Shown here piece after piece: positions 1 through 10,620 of a stretch of DNA of 64,000 bases. The stretch spans positions 62,001-126,000 of the forward strand of contig JAFISE010000069.1 in the NCBI GenBank assembly GCA_022560025.1, given 5' to 3'. Made by a program: the position numbers and the translations under genes. A model generated the notes under the pieces. It did not search any database and was not told where the DNA came from. It saw only the letters and a program-made list of their open reading frames with translations. This stretch comes from Stagonosporopsis chrysanthemi. Taxonomy: Eukaryota > Ascomycota > Dothideomycetes > Pleosporales > Didymellaceae. The stretch's first letter is position 1. Each line of letters begins with the position of its first letter.

Positions 1-651
1 AGATCCAGATCCTGCACAAACAGCCCTCTCCCCACCCCATCGGCAGCGAAATCAACGGCCTGGTACCAACCTGCAAGCCCCCCTCCCTCCCCACACCTCC
101 CCACCCTTCCACTCTAACACCCCACAGTCTCCTCCTCGCAAAAGAAATTCCTCAAAGACCCGCGCTACACCTCCGACCACCGCACCCCCGCCTCCCTCGC
201 TAGCACAAAAGCCGCCTGGCACGCCCTCGCCCCCAAAGGCGGCGGCTTCCTGCAGATCCCCTCGCACGCAGACTACACCCTCCCGCCGCCCATGCACTTC
301 GACGAGTTCCCCGTGCTGCGCGGCAAGGACACGTACGTGCTCGCCGTTTTCCACCAGATGCACTGCCTCGCGCACATGCAGGCGTTCATGGACGTGCTGG
401 CGCTGCAGATGCGCGCGGGCAATACGACGCTGGATGAGCGCGGGTTCGTGCATAATGACCATTGTTTTAATTATCTGAGAAACGCGGTTATGTGTACGGC
501 GGATACGACGCTCGAGGGTCAGATTCAGGGCGAGGGGTGGGATGGCGAGGCGGGAACGGATGGCACGGGGGCGTTGCATGTGTGTAAGGATTGGGATGAG
601 GTGGTGGCGTGGGCGGAGAGGAATCGGTTGTATGATCTTGCGCATTTGTGA
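1..651 (+). CDS. UstYa/DUF3328-family oxidase-like protein (5' truncated by window edge)
   Basis: C-terminal part of a UstYa-like protein, a family that modifies ribosomally made cyclic peptides (ustiloxin type) and other fungal secondary metabolites. The frame opens with HPIGSEINGLVP, typical of the family. It then carries the two diagnostic HxxHC-type motifs: HQMHC at about 352-366 and HNDHC at about 451-465, followed by CTADTTLEG. One intron is needed at 73-127. Its donor is GCAAG, so this is a GC-AG intron, and it restores the frame as VPTFSSSQKKF. The stop is TGA at 649-651. The start codon and the usual N-terminal membrane segment lie left of the window. The family is clear; the substrate is unknown because no biosynthetic neighbours are visible on this side. 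Confidence 0.85.
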
Positions 652-1127
652 GGGGTAGGGTTGGGGGTGGTGGAGGTGCTGCAGATGCGTGAAAGTGTGT
701 TGGTTGTGTCTGTGAGACTGTAAAGCTGTGTAGGGTCAGTGTAGCATGATCATGAGTTCTTTTTATGCATCAAAACCTCGAGTATAAAGAGTGACTGTGG
801 TGAGATTTTCTGATGCTATCGAATGACGAATGTGAGGAAGAAAATTGCTACGATGATAAAAAGAGAACCAAGATAATGCCTCATCGGTCGGTAAAGCAGT
901 GGACTTTGGAAAGGACCAGAGTCATACGCTCAGCTTGAGAAGCACGTCGACGAGAATAAAACGACCAGTGAAAAAGAAGGCATGACCAAAGAGCAGAGCG
1001 GAACCGCAGAGAGAAAAGAAAAATAAGAAAATGAAGCAGCAGACCGTAGAAGGAGAACGCCGAAAGGAAAGAAACAAAAGAGAAGGGGAAAAGAAAAGCC
1101 ATCACCTCGCACCATCCCCACCACGCC
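652..1127. other. Intergenic, convergent 3' ends
   Basis: Holds the 3' untranslated regions of the UstYa-like gene (plus) and the Argonaute gene (minus). The stretch 960-1100 is purine-rich on the plus strand (gaaaag-type runs). No gene, RNA or repeat was recognised. Confidence 0.5.
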
Positions 1128-4100
1128 TCACATCCAGTACATCGTCTCCTCCACCCTCGCCACACGCTGCTCCGCGCCCTTCACACACTTCGCATCGAGC
1201 CTCTGCTGGCACGCCTTCAGCACATCCTTACACATCCGTCCCCCCAAGTCGCTAAAATCCTCGTCCTCGGCCTCGATCTGCGCCTTCGTCTTCTTGATGC
1301 CTTTCTCGCGCCGGGCAAACGCCTGGCCGCGCTTCTCCCGCTCCGCAGCAACGTCGCGCTTGTGCTTTGCCTTGTTCGAGCCCCACTCCTGCCGCGTGCC
1401 GATGTCGGGGCTGTACCACTTGCGCAGTTAGCAGCGGCCGCGCTCGCAGAGGCGGTCGGCGTAGTAGGCTGGGGGCGCGTAGGAGACCGGGAGGGTGGCG
1501 CGCACGTAGGTGTGGCAGAGTTGGTGGGTCTGAGGGGGGATTAGTGGTGGTTGTGCGGCTGAGGGGAAAGGGGGCTTACGAGTTCTTGTAGCTCTTGGAC
1601 GGGGAGGTTCATTTCGTTGCGGAGGATGTAGTAGTAGCATGAACGTGCGGTTCCCTTGATGGCGTTCTGGGACTGCAGGTAGAAATCGCTGAAGTATGGC
1701 GACGTCACTGCGTTGTCCACAAGAGTACCAGGGCGACAGTTGCCGTTGCCCTGCATTGCCTCACCGTCTCGTCGGGGAAAGAAGCGGGTACTGTGTCGCT
1801 TGGTGACGATGATTGTTGTGACCTTGATATCTGGACGTTCGGTACCACAGATCTCTGCAGCCTTTTCGAATGCCGTTGGAAAGCACGACAACTCCTGGGT
1901 CTCAACCTCTGCATACTGACTGTTGCCGATGCCATCGCGGTAGTAGAGTATGTTCTTCGGAAAGTGCTTGCCGTGTTCATCGAACCAGCCCTGGAGAAGG
2001 CTGACAACAGCCTCTTCGAACTGTGCGATTGTCTACTCTTATTAGCTTTGTCATATTTCGTGGATTCAAGAGTGACCTTACGTCTGATTTGGGTTGCAAG
2101 AACAAGCGACCATAGAACCTGCCGGCGGTATGTTCCGTGGATCCAACCACGGCGGCGATAGACGGACAATTGTCAATTGCGCCATTTCCAGCATGAGTGA
2201 GATCAGCTGGCGATGTTAGCGATGTTGGCGAGACCTGTAATGTTTGTACTTACCACCGATCAGCATTGTGTCTTTCAGGTATCGTGAAAGCTGAGCTACT
2301 GTGTCATTGACGCCTCCCATCTTCAAGTTGGCCTTCATTGCCACATTGGCCATGTATTGTTGCATACTCCGTACATTGTTCCAGCCTGCTGGACCCTTTG
2401 GTCGAAAGTTGGCCTCGGTGACGCAGATCGTGTGGAAACCAAAGATACGGTCGGCAAGATATTTGAAGCTTGAATAGATGCCTTGATCCTTGCTGGAAAG
2501 AAGCAAAACAACGATGTCAGGGACTGCAGCAGGGCTGTTATGCATGGCTTGTAGAGCACCTCCAAGATGTTGCTCGCTGATACCGCTTCGCAATATTTCC
2601 GGCTCACCGATATGGAGGGCCCCCGAACAGACTCCAGTCACTTTGAGCTGATCTCCGAATTGATGCTTGGCGTTGGCAATGGCTTGAGAAGTGACTCCAG
2701 CTTGTACGAGAAGCTTCCACTTGATCGGTCGACCATGGCCTTGCAAGAATTGCATCTTGGATAGATTCCACCGACCCCTCTCTGGATCCATCCTAGTTGT
2801 GACAGTTTTACGATACGACACCATTGGAGACTGCAGACAAGCGGCTTGAATCTGCAGCATCGTCGGGTTCAGCCACAATGGCGGGCATCGGGTCTGTACA
2901 AAGATTAGCAGAGGACTTGCCAAAAATGCCAGCACTTACCAATGAAAGCATTCCTTTGTGATTTGAAGGTGGCTGAGAGGTGATGTTAGCTCGAGCGAGC
3001 CATCTTGGATCCAATGCTAGATTTTCAATCAAAGCGCAACTCTGGCCAGAACCCTGGCACGAGAATCGGTGAAATTTGTCTGTAATAGTTTCAGGAACGA
3101 TGCGTGCCCAGATCTGGTTTGGTACGATCTGTAGTTGATCGGCAGGGAGCCATGACGGCTCGCCTTCAGAGCCAAGATCAACCGATATAGATCCATTATC
3201 GACCTCGATATTATAATCTGTGGACATTAACTCGTGAAACAACTGCAGTCAGGCAGCACTTACTGTCTCGCAGGTACTTCGCTACCGTTACCTTGCGAGT
3301 AGTCTGTGTCCTGTTATTCTCGACAGTCAAATCAAATGTCTGCTTGCCGACGACATCTCCAAAACCGCGAATCTTTTTGATCCGCGAGTGCTGTTCATCT
3401 ATCGTCGAATTGGGTGATTTGTCCTTCTTGCGACTGTACCTAATGTAGACCTGGACACCTTTCAAGGCATTCCTATCACGCCCAAATGTGTTGAGCCCCT
3501 GCTGAAGAACTGCACTAACGAGGAAGTCGTTCCAGAACAAACTCGTCACTGGTGTAAGATTCAGGAGAATCTTACCCATACCTGGCTTGACTGTGTAACA
3601 AAAACCCCGAAGAGCTCTCAATGGCTGGACCTGGTCACCCCGCGCCTCTAGATCCAGATGAGCCTTCTTGATGAAGAACTTGTGAGTATTGAGGTGGAGG
3701 ACTTCTGCAGGATTGTGGATGCACTTGGTCAAAAGGATGTTGAGCGCATTCCTTGGAGGCTCAAAATTGAAGTCCATGGGAGCCACTTTATCACTGAATG
3801 TATAGCTCATTAGTCCTGCAACATCCACGGGTCCAACGTGTCGAAGGTGGATTGCTGCTGTGATGTTCATGTCTACGATGTCGACCAAGGGCCATTCGTT
3901 CGGAGCTACGGCTCCACTGGTCATCATATTATGCAAAGGCTTCCAAGAGATAATTGTATCGACCATATCGGTGGCATATGAAACTTGGTTGTTATGGAGC
4001 AGCGGGGCTTGGCTGATGATTGTTTGCATGTAGCGCTTCTTACCAGTTCGCCTCTCGGTCTCCGGAATACTAACAACTCGGTATTCATGGAATGTGACAT

Positions 4101-4821
4101 TTGGATCCACACCTATCTCAAAGTGATTTGTCAATACTTCGGACTTCTTGGAGTCATGGAACTGCCCTTTCGGTTTCTGCTGGAGAGGCACTCTAGGCTT
4201 CCGGACAGGATGGTTATGGCTGTCTTGAATCCTGTCCAACTTCTGGGAGATGCTCCTCTCATCAGGTTGGTACTGAAAACTGAAGCGGTATTGCGGCTTA
4301 GGCAAATCGCAGGCAGGGTCGAGAGTGACTGCCAAGGGCACCGTGGCTGAATCTCCAAGAGGCACCAATGGAACTTGGCGGTTCATCTTTGAGGACGAGA
4401 TGTTGAGTGTAGAGATGGCTGCCGATAAGGTTGATGCTCCTGATGCCGCTCCTTGCTGAACTTGCGAGGAAGTGGAAGTTGCTGCATGTGCAGCGGATGG
4501 ATCTGGAATGGCCTGCGCTGTTGGAGCAGCACCCAAAACCTTCGTTGAGATCTTCGGAGCTGCATTTGCGGAGGACGGAGCAGTCGTAGCCGTAGCGGGC
4601 GCAGCAGCATGGCCTGAAGCAGTAACAGTGGGTGGAAGCCCATCTGGCATGTTCACCAAGTTCGACCTAAATCTGCCCGTGCTGAAGGGCGTTCTGCCAT
4701 CTTGTCGTGGACGATACGCAAGCTGCATCTGGTGAATGTAGGCCACTGCAAAGTCTCCTTGGCACGCTACTGAGAATATTGTCGCTAAGGGGAGTGCGGT
4801 TGTCGGCCTGTGGAACTGCAT
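1128..4821 (-). CDS. Argonaute (QDE-2-like) with an in-frame TAA before the conserved C-terminal tail
   Basis: Small-RNA-guided Argonaute of the RNA-silencing pathway. From 4821 downward: an Ala/Pro/Ser/Thr-rich N-terminus, N and PAZ domains with motifs such as GVQVYIRYSRKK and KIRGFGD, then L2/MID (LQIVPNQIWARIVPE) and PIWI. PIWI has ADLTHAG (first catalytic Asp), LYYRDGIG (second Asp) and PAYYAD (fourth residue, Asp). Introns lie near 3228-3273, 2893-2938, 2207-2255, 2028-2079 and 1530-1579. In the last exon the frame reads CERGRC, then TAA at 1428-1430. It then stays open for 99 more codons to TGA at 1128-1130, ending in TMYWM, which matches the conserved TMYFA-type terminus of eukaryotic Argonautes. 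The tail is therefore genuine coding sequence behind a premature stop. The start is uncertain: ATG at 4821, or an upstream exon from ATG 4963 carrying CIWCKAGGGKRK. Confidence 0.9.
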
Positions 4822-5872
4822 TGAGACAGTCTACGAGCTGATGCTTCCTCTTGCCACCGCCAGCCTTGCACCAGATGCATCGAGGAGCGGTCTTGTCTTT
4901 GTCGATGCGCTCCTTGAAGTCGGGGCGAAGGTGGTCAACGCTGACGTTGGGTATGACAGCCATGGCTGCTATCACACAGTGTTGGTCACGATTCGATTGT
5001 GCTCAAGTTGAAGAGTTCAGGGAAATAGACCGGAGAGCTTTAGTGGAGGTCTGCTAAATGGGCGGAGTCAGTCGCCAGATGTATCATCGCAGTGAGCGGA
5101 CCTGGCTTGCTGCAGTCTATTATTCACCCAACTCGTGCAGATGCTCAGTCACCAGCTTGTCTTTGCCCAGGACGGTCACTTTCAGACACCCCATGAGCAC
5201 AGCAATCAGCTTACTACCTCTCGTCCGCCGCCTGCTCAAGCAAGCTCATTAAGACTTAGACTTTGTCAAAATCATGGGGGACGACAGGAGCTGCTTGCTG
5301 CATAGCACGAGACGTGGGCGACTGAGTTGTGGGCCATTGTCTTGCGAGTTGTCCGGGACATGCGTAAAGGCGGGCAAGCAGTTTGTCTCGTCCGGTAAGG
5401 ACAAGATGCGCATTTGATCGAGCTCGTGTAGTGTGCCGGTGACAGGACTGGTAGTGAGCGAAGGCTTGACATCTCAGGATCAGGAAGGAGCGCTCACCAC
5501 ACGCCCTGTGCTCGCCCCAACCCACCCTTTCAGCAACAAACTCTCGACATAACACACAAAGCAAGCAAACAAGAACGTCGGGGCAGTTTCATAGAGATCC
5601 ATATACTCATCTATCGACCCGCCCGGTGCTCGTACTGTACAAAACAAGAAAAATCTACATAGGAGTAGTACAAAGCGAGTCAATCTGAAGGGGTATCTCA
5701 CCCCGCGCAGTTTGCGCGGACTAAAGAAGAAAGGCAACCACATGGGTGGCTGATATTAGAAGGTCATATTGAGGTAGGCGCAGACATTAGACAGAAAACC
5801 GGGTATATGCAGAAGCGCGCGCATGCAGTCGTGTACGGCAAAGGTGGGTACCGAGAGTAGGGCGTCGAATCC
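4822..5872. other. Intergenic, possible Argonaute 5' exon
   Basis: Upstream region of Argonaute (minus) and 3' region of the ARF GTPase (minus). A minus-strand frame from ATG 4963 encodes a plausible Cys/Lys-rich peptide (CIWCKAGGGKRKHQ) that could be a first Argonaute exon, but no convincing splice pair was found. Nothing else coding was recognised up to 5872. Confidence 0.4.
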
Positions 5873-6728
5873 TTATTTGCCGCCTTGAGGGAGCTTGACG
5901 TTGTTGCTGAGCCATGCCTGGTTTACATGTTAGTCGGCGCATTTCCAATAGCGTCTTGCGGTCCTTACCAGTCCCTCGAAGATACCCTCTCCTGTAGTCG
6001 CACAGCTGGGTTCGACTTTCCAGACGTGGTCCTTTGCAATCTTCTCAAGCTGCAGCTTGTCCGAAACCTCCTTTGGTCGCATAGCTGGCATGTATTAGCG
6101 TCTGTCGTCCTTAATTGCAAACTGTTGAATTTCAAGACGCACCTCCTTGCAGATCCTGCTTGTTTGCGAAAACCAGCAACAGCGCATCCTTCATTTCCCT
6201 GTCCTGGATGATGCGGGTGAGCTCGGTGCGGGCCTCGTCGATACGGTCGCGGTCGTTCGAGTCGATGACGAAGATCAGACCCTGGGTTCCTGCGGTGTGC
6301 ATCAGCATGCAGTCCACCATCACGTTGCATAAAGGTCGTCCGACTAGGTAGGTGAGGGCTCCGGCGTTGCAAGACGCCTGCGTGCTCGCCTACCCGGGAC
6401 AGAACCTTGCTTTCCCAACATACCAGAGAAGTAGTGCCTCCACAGGGGACGGATCTTGTCCTGGCCGCCGACATCCCAGACGTTGAACTTGGTGTTCTTG
6501 TATGTGACGGTCTCGACGTTGAAGCCAACGGTGGGGATGGTTGTGACGTCCTGGTCGAGCTTGAGCTTGTAGAGGATGGCTGTTTGGAGGGATAAGCAAT
6601 CAGTGCATGTGGTGTGTATGTCAGGACAGCGTACTGGTCTTTCCAGCTGCATCAAGACCCAGCATCAAGAGGCGCATCTCCTTGGATCCGAAGATCTTGC
6701 CCATCATTTTCGAGATCGAGGCACCCAT
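5873..6728 (-). CDS. arfB: ARF6/ArfB-type ADP-ribosylation factor GTPase
   Basis: Small GTPase of the ARF family, closest in motif pattern to animal ARF6 and Aspergillus ArfB, which act at the plasma membrane in endocytosis and polarised growth. Five exons (6635-6728, 6424-6579, 6143-6289, 5969-6084, 5873-5917) give about 185 aa, the usual length. Visible features are MG at the N-terminus for myristoylation, P-loop GLDAAGKT split by the first intron, switch I IPTVGFNVETVTYKN, switch II WDVGGQDKIRP, NKQD and SCATT. ARF6-type markers are KEMRLLMLGLD, VTYKNTKFNVWD and GTQGLIFVIDSNDRDRIDEAR. All nucleotide-binding motifs are intact. The ARF6 versus ARF1 call rests on motif comparison from memory. 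Confidence 0.93.
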
Positions 6729-7913
6729 GGTGATTGTGCTGTGGTTTGCTAGAGGGCGGCTGAGGATGCAAACAGACTGCGCTGCTGCTTGCGGGGAGAC
6801 GTGTGCGGAGAAGTGGGCGGCAGACGCGGTGTTGAATATCGAAGCTCCTGATAGCAGATGCACGCAAGGGCCGGTCGGCACAATTGGCCGATATGAGGGC
6901 GTGTGCTTGGGCTGGCAGAGGCGGACGGGGCGGCGGCGGCGGCAGGCTGCACTGGCTCAGCAGCGGGTTCACAGGCGGCGAGGACGGCGGAGGGAGAGCG
7001 AAGAAGGGCAGATGAGGGACGACAGAGATGAGGTTCGAAAGTTAAGACGGACGTTAGTTCAGATCGGCAACGCGCCTGCTTGTTTCAACCCCGTAGACCC
7101 CTGTCGGAGGGACCCTAACACGCGAACATGGCCGGTACATGGACAGCTGCACAAAAGGGGCGGCCTGCCAGGAGCTGCGTGCTTGAGCCGTGAGGACATT
7201 TCGGTTTGCACGGTCAAACGATGTTAAATTGTTGCCGCTACGCGCCAGGACGCCCGCAGCCCGCGCACCACCAGCGCATGCAAAGCTCCGATTCCAAGAT
7301 TCTGCTGCAGGTTCGGTGAAGCTAATGCACCTCTGCTCCCTGAAACCGCAATCTAAGTGCTGAGCGCCTGAGACCTGAGGCTCTGCCACCACCAGCCCGC
7401 GGCCAACAGTCGCGCGCGCATGATTGCCTACACACGCGAGAACGGCTCATAACCGTCTTGTCAAGAGGCGTTCGGAGCAATTCGACCCGACCGAGGGCGA
7501 GCGGGACTACTTCTTGATCGAGCGGCTGGCTGCAGGCAATGGATGGGCGGCTGATTTGACTGGGCAAGCGCGCGCCCGACGCGTCAAGAGTCAAGACGGC
7601 TCACACGACATTCGACTTGCTGCAAATGAGGCGTGAAGTAAGGGCCTTTTCGACCATGCTATGTATGATGATACCCGACTTATGGCTCCCACGCTCGCAG
7701 GTCCTGTCTGTCGTGTCTTCAAAACTCTGCTCTTCTCAAGCATCTTCCCTATCGCACTGCCAGACACCCAGGCACCCAGGCCACTCCCATCGAAGCTCTT
7801 CTTGGCTTCGGCTTAGCGCTCCTGCTGACTGCTCGTGCAGCACTGCAGCTTGCTCGACCCACAGTAGGTGGTCGTGCTGTTTCAATGACCTTCTCTTCTT
7901 CTGTTCATAACTT
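6729..7913. other. Intergenic between ARF promoter and carrier 3' end
   Basis: About 1.2 kb upstream of the minus-strand ARF gene and downstream of the minus-strand carrier. A GC-rich segment near 6900-6990 (cggcggcggcggc) probably lies in the ARF promoter or 5' UTR. Short open frames occur on both strands but none has recognisable motifs or gene-like composition. Confidence 0.4.
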
Positions 7914-8974
7914 TCATTCGGGCAAGCTCCTCATGACACCCTCAAATGCAACCAAAGCCACGGCATTCGCAGGGAAAGCCCTCAGGAAGCATGGGACAAA
8001 ACCTCTCCAGTAGCCCTTGAGTCCGTTTTCTCTGTACACGGTCTTCGCCGCGTCTCTCCAGCGTGGGAACCGCCTATCGGGTCCTAGTGGGTCGGTCATG
8101 ATTCGCTGCTTTACCACATCACTCGGGTACGACGTGAGCCAGAAGATTTGCGCCGACATTCCACCAGCCCAGAAATTGACCGCTGGCGTCGACAGGTTTG
8201 TGTTGTTTTGCAGCATCCTCGTGAAGACATCGTACGAGCCCCACCAAAAGCAGAAGAATGTGCGAAAGAGCAGTGTCGCCGAGAGTCCGTGGTACACGCC
8301 GCCCAGACCGTGACCACGATAGATCTTAGTCAGGCAGTCAATAGGTCCGCTGTAGAGCCGTTTGCTCTTGTCGGCAGAGTACTGGATCTGCAGGCGTGCC
8401 TTTATGTGTTCGACGGGTGCTGCGACGAATGAGACCGTCCATCCAGCCATCGTGCCAGCCATCGCATGGCCGACAATGGGGAGCTTGCCCTGCTCACGGC
8501 CCGGCCGAGCGGGGTTGAAGAATCGGTCGTTCAGTTCACGGCGATACACGCTGAGAGAGCCAAGCATACTGATGCATATGTTAGCTTTCGTGTTTCATAT
8601 GCCATCATGGACATGTGCACGCATACATCGAGTCCATAAACATCCATCCTACCAGCGGTGGAGTAGCTCCCTTGTACAGCCCTGCGAACCCTTCCTTCCT
8701 TACTGTTTGAAGCAAGCAATCCAGTGGTCCTCGAAACTGCGATGCGTCGGTGGTCTGCAATCGGACCTTGACTGTGTCGAACGGATGGCCAACTACTGGG
8801 GTCAGCCTGCATGAACACTTTCACTGATACACAACGCGTACCCGACAACTTCGCAATGCCAGAGAAAACGCCCGCAACAAAGCCTCGATAGTGTGCTGGC
8901 TGTTTCTTATCGGTAGGGTCGACGACAGCGGCGGCTGCGGGCTGCTCGCCCGTCTTCATGACTGTGGTCGCCAT
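7914..8974 (-). CDS. Mitochondrial carrier family (SLC25) protein
   Basis: Inner mitochondrial membrane transporter with the three-fold SLC25 repeat. All three signatures are visible: PFDTVK in the first third, PVEHIK in the second and PSDVVK in the third, each at the end of an odd-numbered helix. Three exons are inferred. Exon 1 starts at ATG 8974 (MATTVMKTGEQP), the second begins with VGHPFDTVK, and the last, from about 8567, carries MLGSLSVYRREL to the stop at 7914. The sequence resembles the fungal Ymc1/Crc1 (carnitine or amino-acid carrier) group, but substrate-contact residues cannot be assigned confidently, so the substrate is left open. It shares a 388-bp upstream region with the divergent GT8 gene. 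Confidence 0.88.
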
Positions 8975-9362
8975 TGTCGAGGTGGTGTCGCACAAGAGAA
9001 TCGCACACTCATGCCGACTCAGCAAAAGTCAGTATGAGAGTGTGGAGAGGCTCCATGATGAGTCCATAGGATATGTCCATCGAGCCTGTCAGCCATCCAT
9101 AGCCCTTCAGCACAGCTCACCCGGAGAAACACAAGCGTCCCCGAAACAGATGGTGACGTTTGAGATCGGCGACTGGACCCTGCATCCCGATCTTCGCGCC
9201 TTTTGTACGTGCCGCAACGTTCCTGGCGCGGGGCTACGCCAAACTCGCGTTTTACAGCCGCAAACATGCGGCGGTTCATGTTTATGCGTCCTTTGACAGT
9301 TGGCTAATACATATACACTGGTATCTCGTATTCTTCGCTCGCCCCAAATCACAACAGCAGAT
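8975..9362. promoter_or_regulatory. Shared divergent promoter region, carrier / GT8
   Basis: 388 bp between the start codons of the minus-strand mitochondrial carrier and the plus-strand glycosyltransferase. It must contain both promoters. No individual factor site was confidently recognised. Confidence 0.4.
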
Positions 9363-10359
9363 ATGTCCAGCACACAAGCAACACCGTCCGTGCCGATCGA
9401 GTCGAAGAAGGGTACGGCCTCATTGCGGGGTAGCTCTCGTATGGAGTGTATAGCTAACAGCAAAAGTGTGGACGACGTTGATCACGAATACGGCCTACCT
9501 GACAGGTCTCCTCACCCTCGACCACAGCTTGAAGAAGCACGGTAGCAAATACCCTCTCGTTGCACTTTACACCGACACCTTCCCCGCCGAAGGCCACGCC
9601 GCCCTAGATGCGCGCGGCATTCCCAAAGAACACGTCAAGTACTTGCTTCCAAAGGTCGGCAAAGACTATACCAATGATCCGCGCTTCTACGACTGCTGGA
9701 GCAAGCTGACGCCCTTCTCTCTCGAACACTATGACCGAGTCGTGCAGCTGGATAGCGACATGCTCGTCCTACACAACATGGATGAGCTGATGGAGATGGA
9801 ACTCGACCCGCCGAGCGCTGCTGGCAAGGGCAACAAGGTCTTCGCTGCCAGCCACGCGTGTGTTTGCAACCCGCTGAAGAAGGCGCATTATCCCAAGGAT
9901 TGGGTCCCCGAGAACTGCGCATTCACATCACAGCACTCTGACCCTGCGACCGCACAGCACACCGGTGCTGGCCCGGCCGCTGGCCTTGGCATGCCCAATG
10001 GCGGCTTGCAAGTCGTCAACCCCAGCAAGGCTGTGTACAACTTGATTCTCGACCAGCTCGCCAACGAGTCGTCGATGAACTACGACTTCGCCGACCAGTC
10101 GCTGCTGAGCGACGTCTTTTGGGGCCGCTGGGTCGCGCTACCATACATCTACAACGCGCTGAAGACAATGAGGACTGAGGGTGTGCACCACCAAATCTGG
10201 CAGGACGACAAGGTGAAGAACATCCATTACATCTTGAGCCCCAAGCCATGGGATGAAGCGCCCGGGAAATGCAGCAATGAGAACCACGAGTGGTGGTGGA
10301 CTGTCAACAGCGAGAGGTTGGAGGCTGAGAAGAAATCAGGGATAGAGGATGGGTTTTGA
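9363..10359 (+). CDS. Glycosyltransferase family 8 (glycogenin/galactinol synthase-like)
   Basis: Two exons: 9363-9411 and 9467-10359, with a 55-nt intron ending GCAAAAG. The join reads KKVWTTLITNTAYLTG, the typical first strand of GT8 enzymes. The metal- and sugar-nucleotide-binding DxD motif is DSD in VVQLDSDMLVLHNMDEL. Later features are MPNGGLQVVNPSK and FADQSLLSDVFWGRW, the conserved G-hlQ and D-Q-LN-like blocks of the family. The protein is about 313 aa and has no signal peptide or membrane segment. It probably transfers a hexose or HexNAc from a nucleotide sugar in the cytosol; the acceptor is unknown. Confidence 0.88.
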
Positions 10360-10620
10360 GTGATGGCGTTGGTGAGGCAGAAAAGCGTAGATTTAGAGCA
10401 CAGTGTTGGTGGCAAGAATTGGATATTTGACAAAGGCGCTTGACACTCCGCACCATCTTACGCATTGCTGACGATCATTCTCAATCCCACCTATTATCGC
10501 GATACTTCGTAGATGGTTGATAGCTCTTGCCTTCATTCGGGCGCTAGTGTCGGCTATGCGCCACAGCAATTGCCAAACTGCCGACCACCACTCGAACACA
10601 TCCACCATCACCAAGATGCA

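Noticed and set aside
52..645. Long minus-strand frame antisense to the UstYa-like gene
   Set aside because: Shadow of the GC-rich coding strand. The plus strand has HxxHC motifs and splicing; the minus product is His/Arg-rich without features.
1425..1440. Intron removing the Argonaute TAA using CTAAC as branch site
   Set aside because: CTAAC overlaps the stop and an AG follows, but there is no GT donor between the essential YYAD motif and the stop.
7424..7910. Plus-strand frames in the ARF-carrier intergenic region
   Set aside because: No motifs, biased composition, and no start or splice context.
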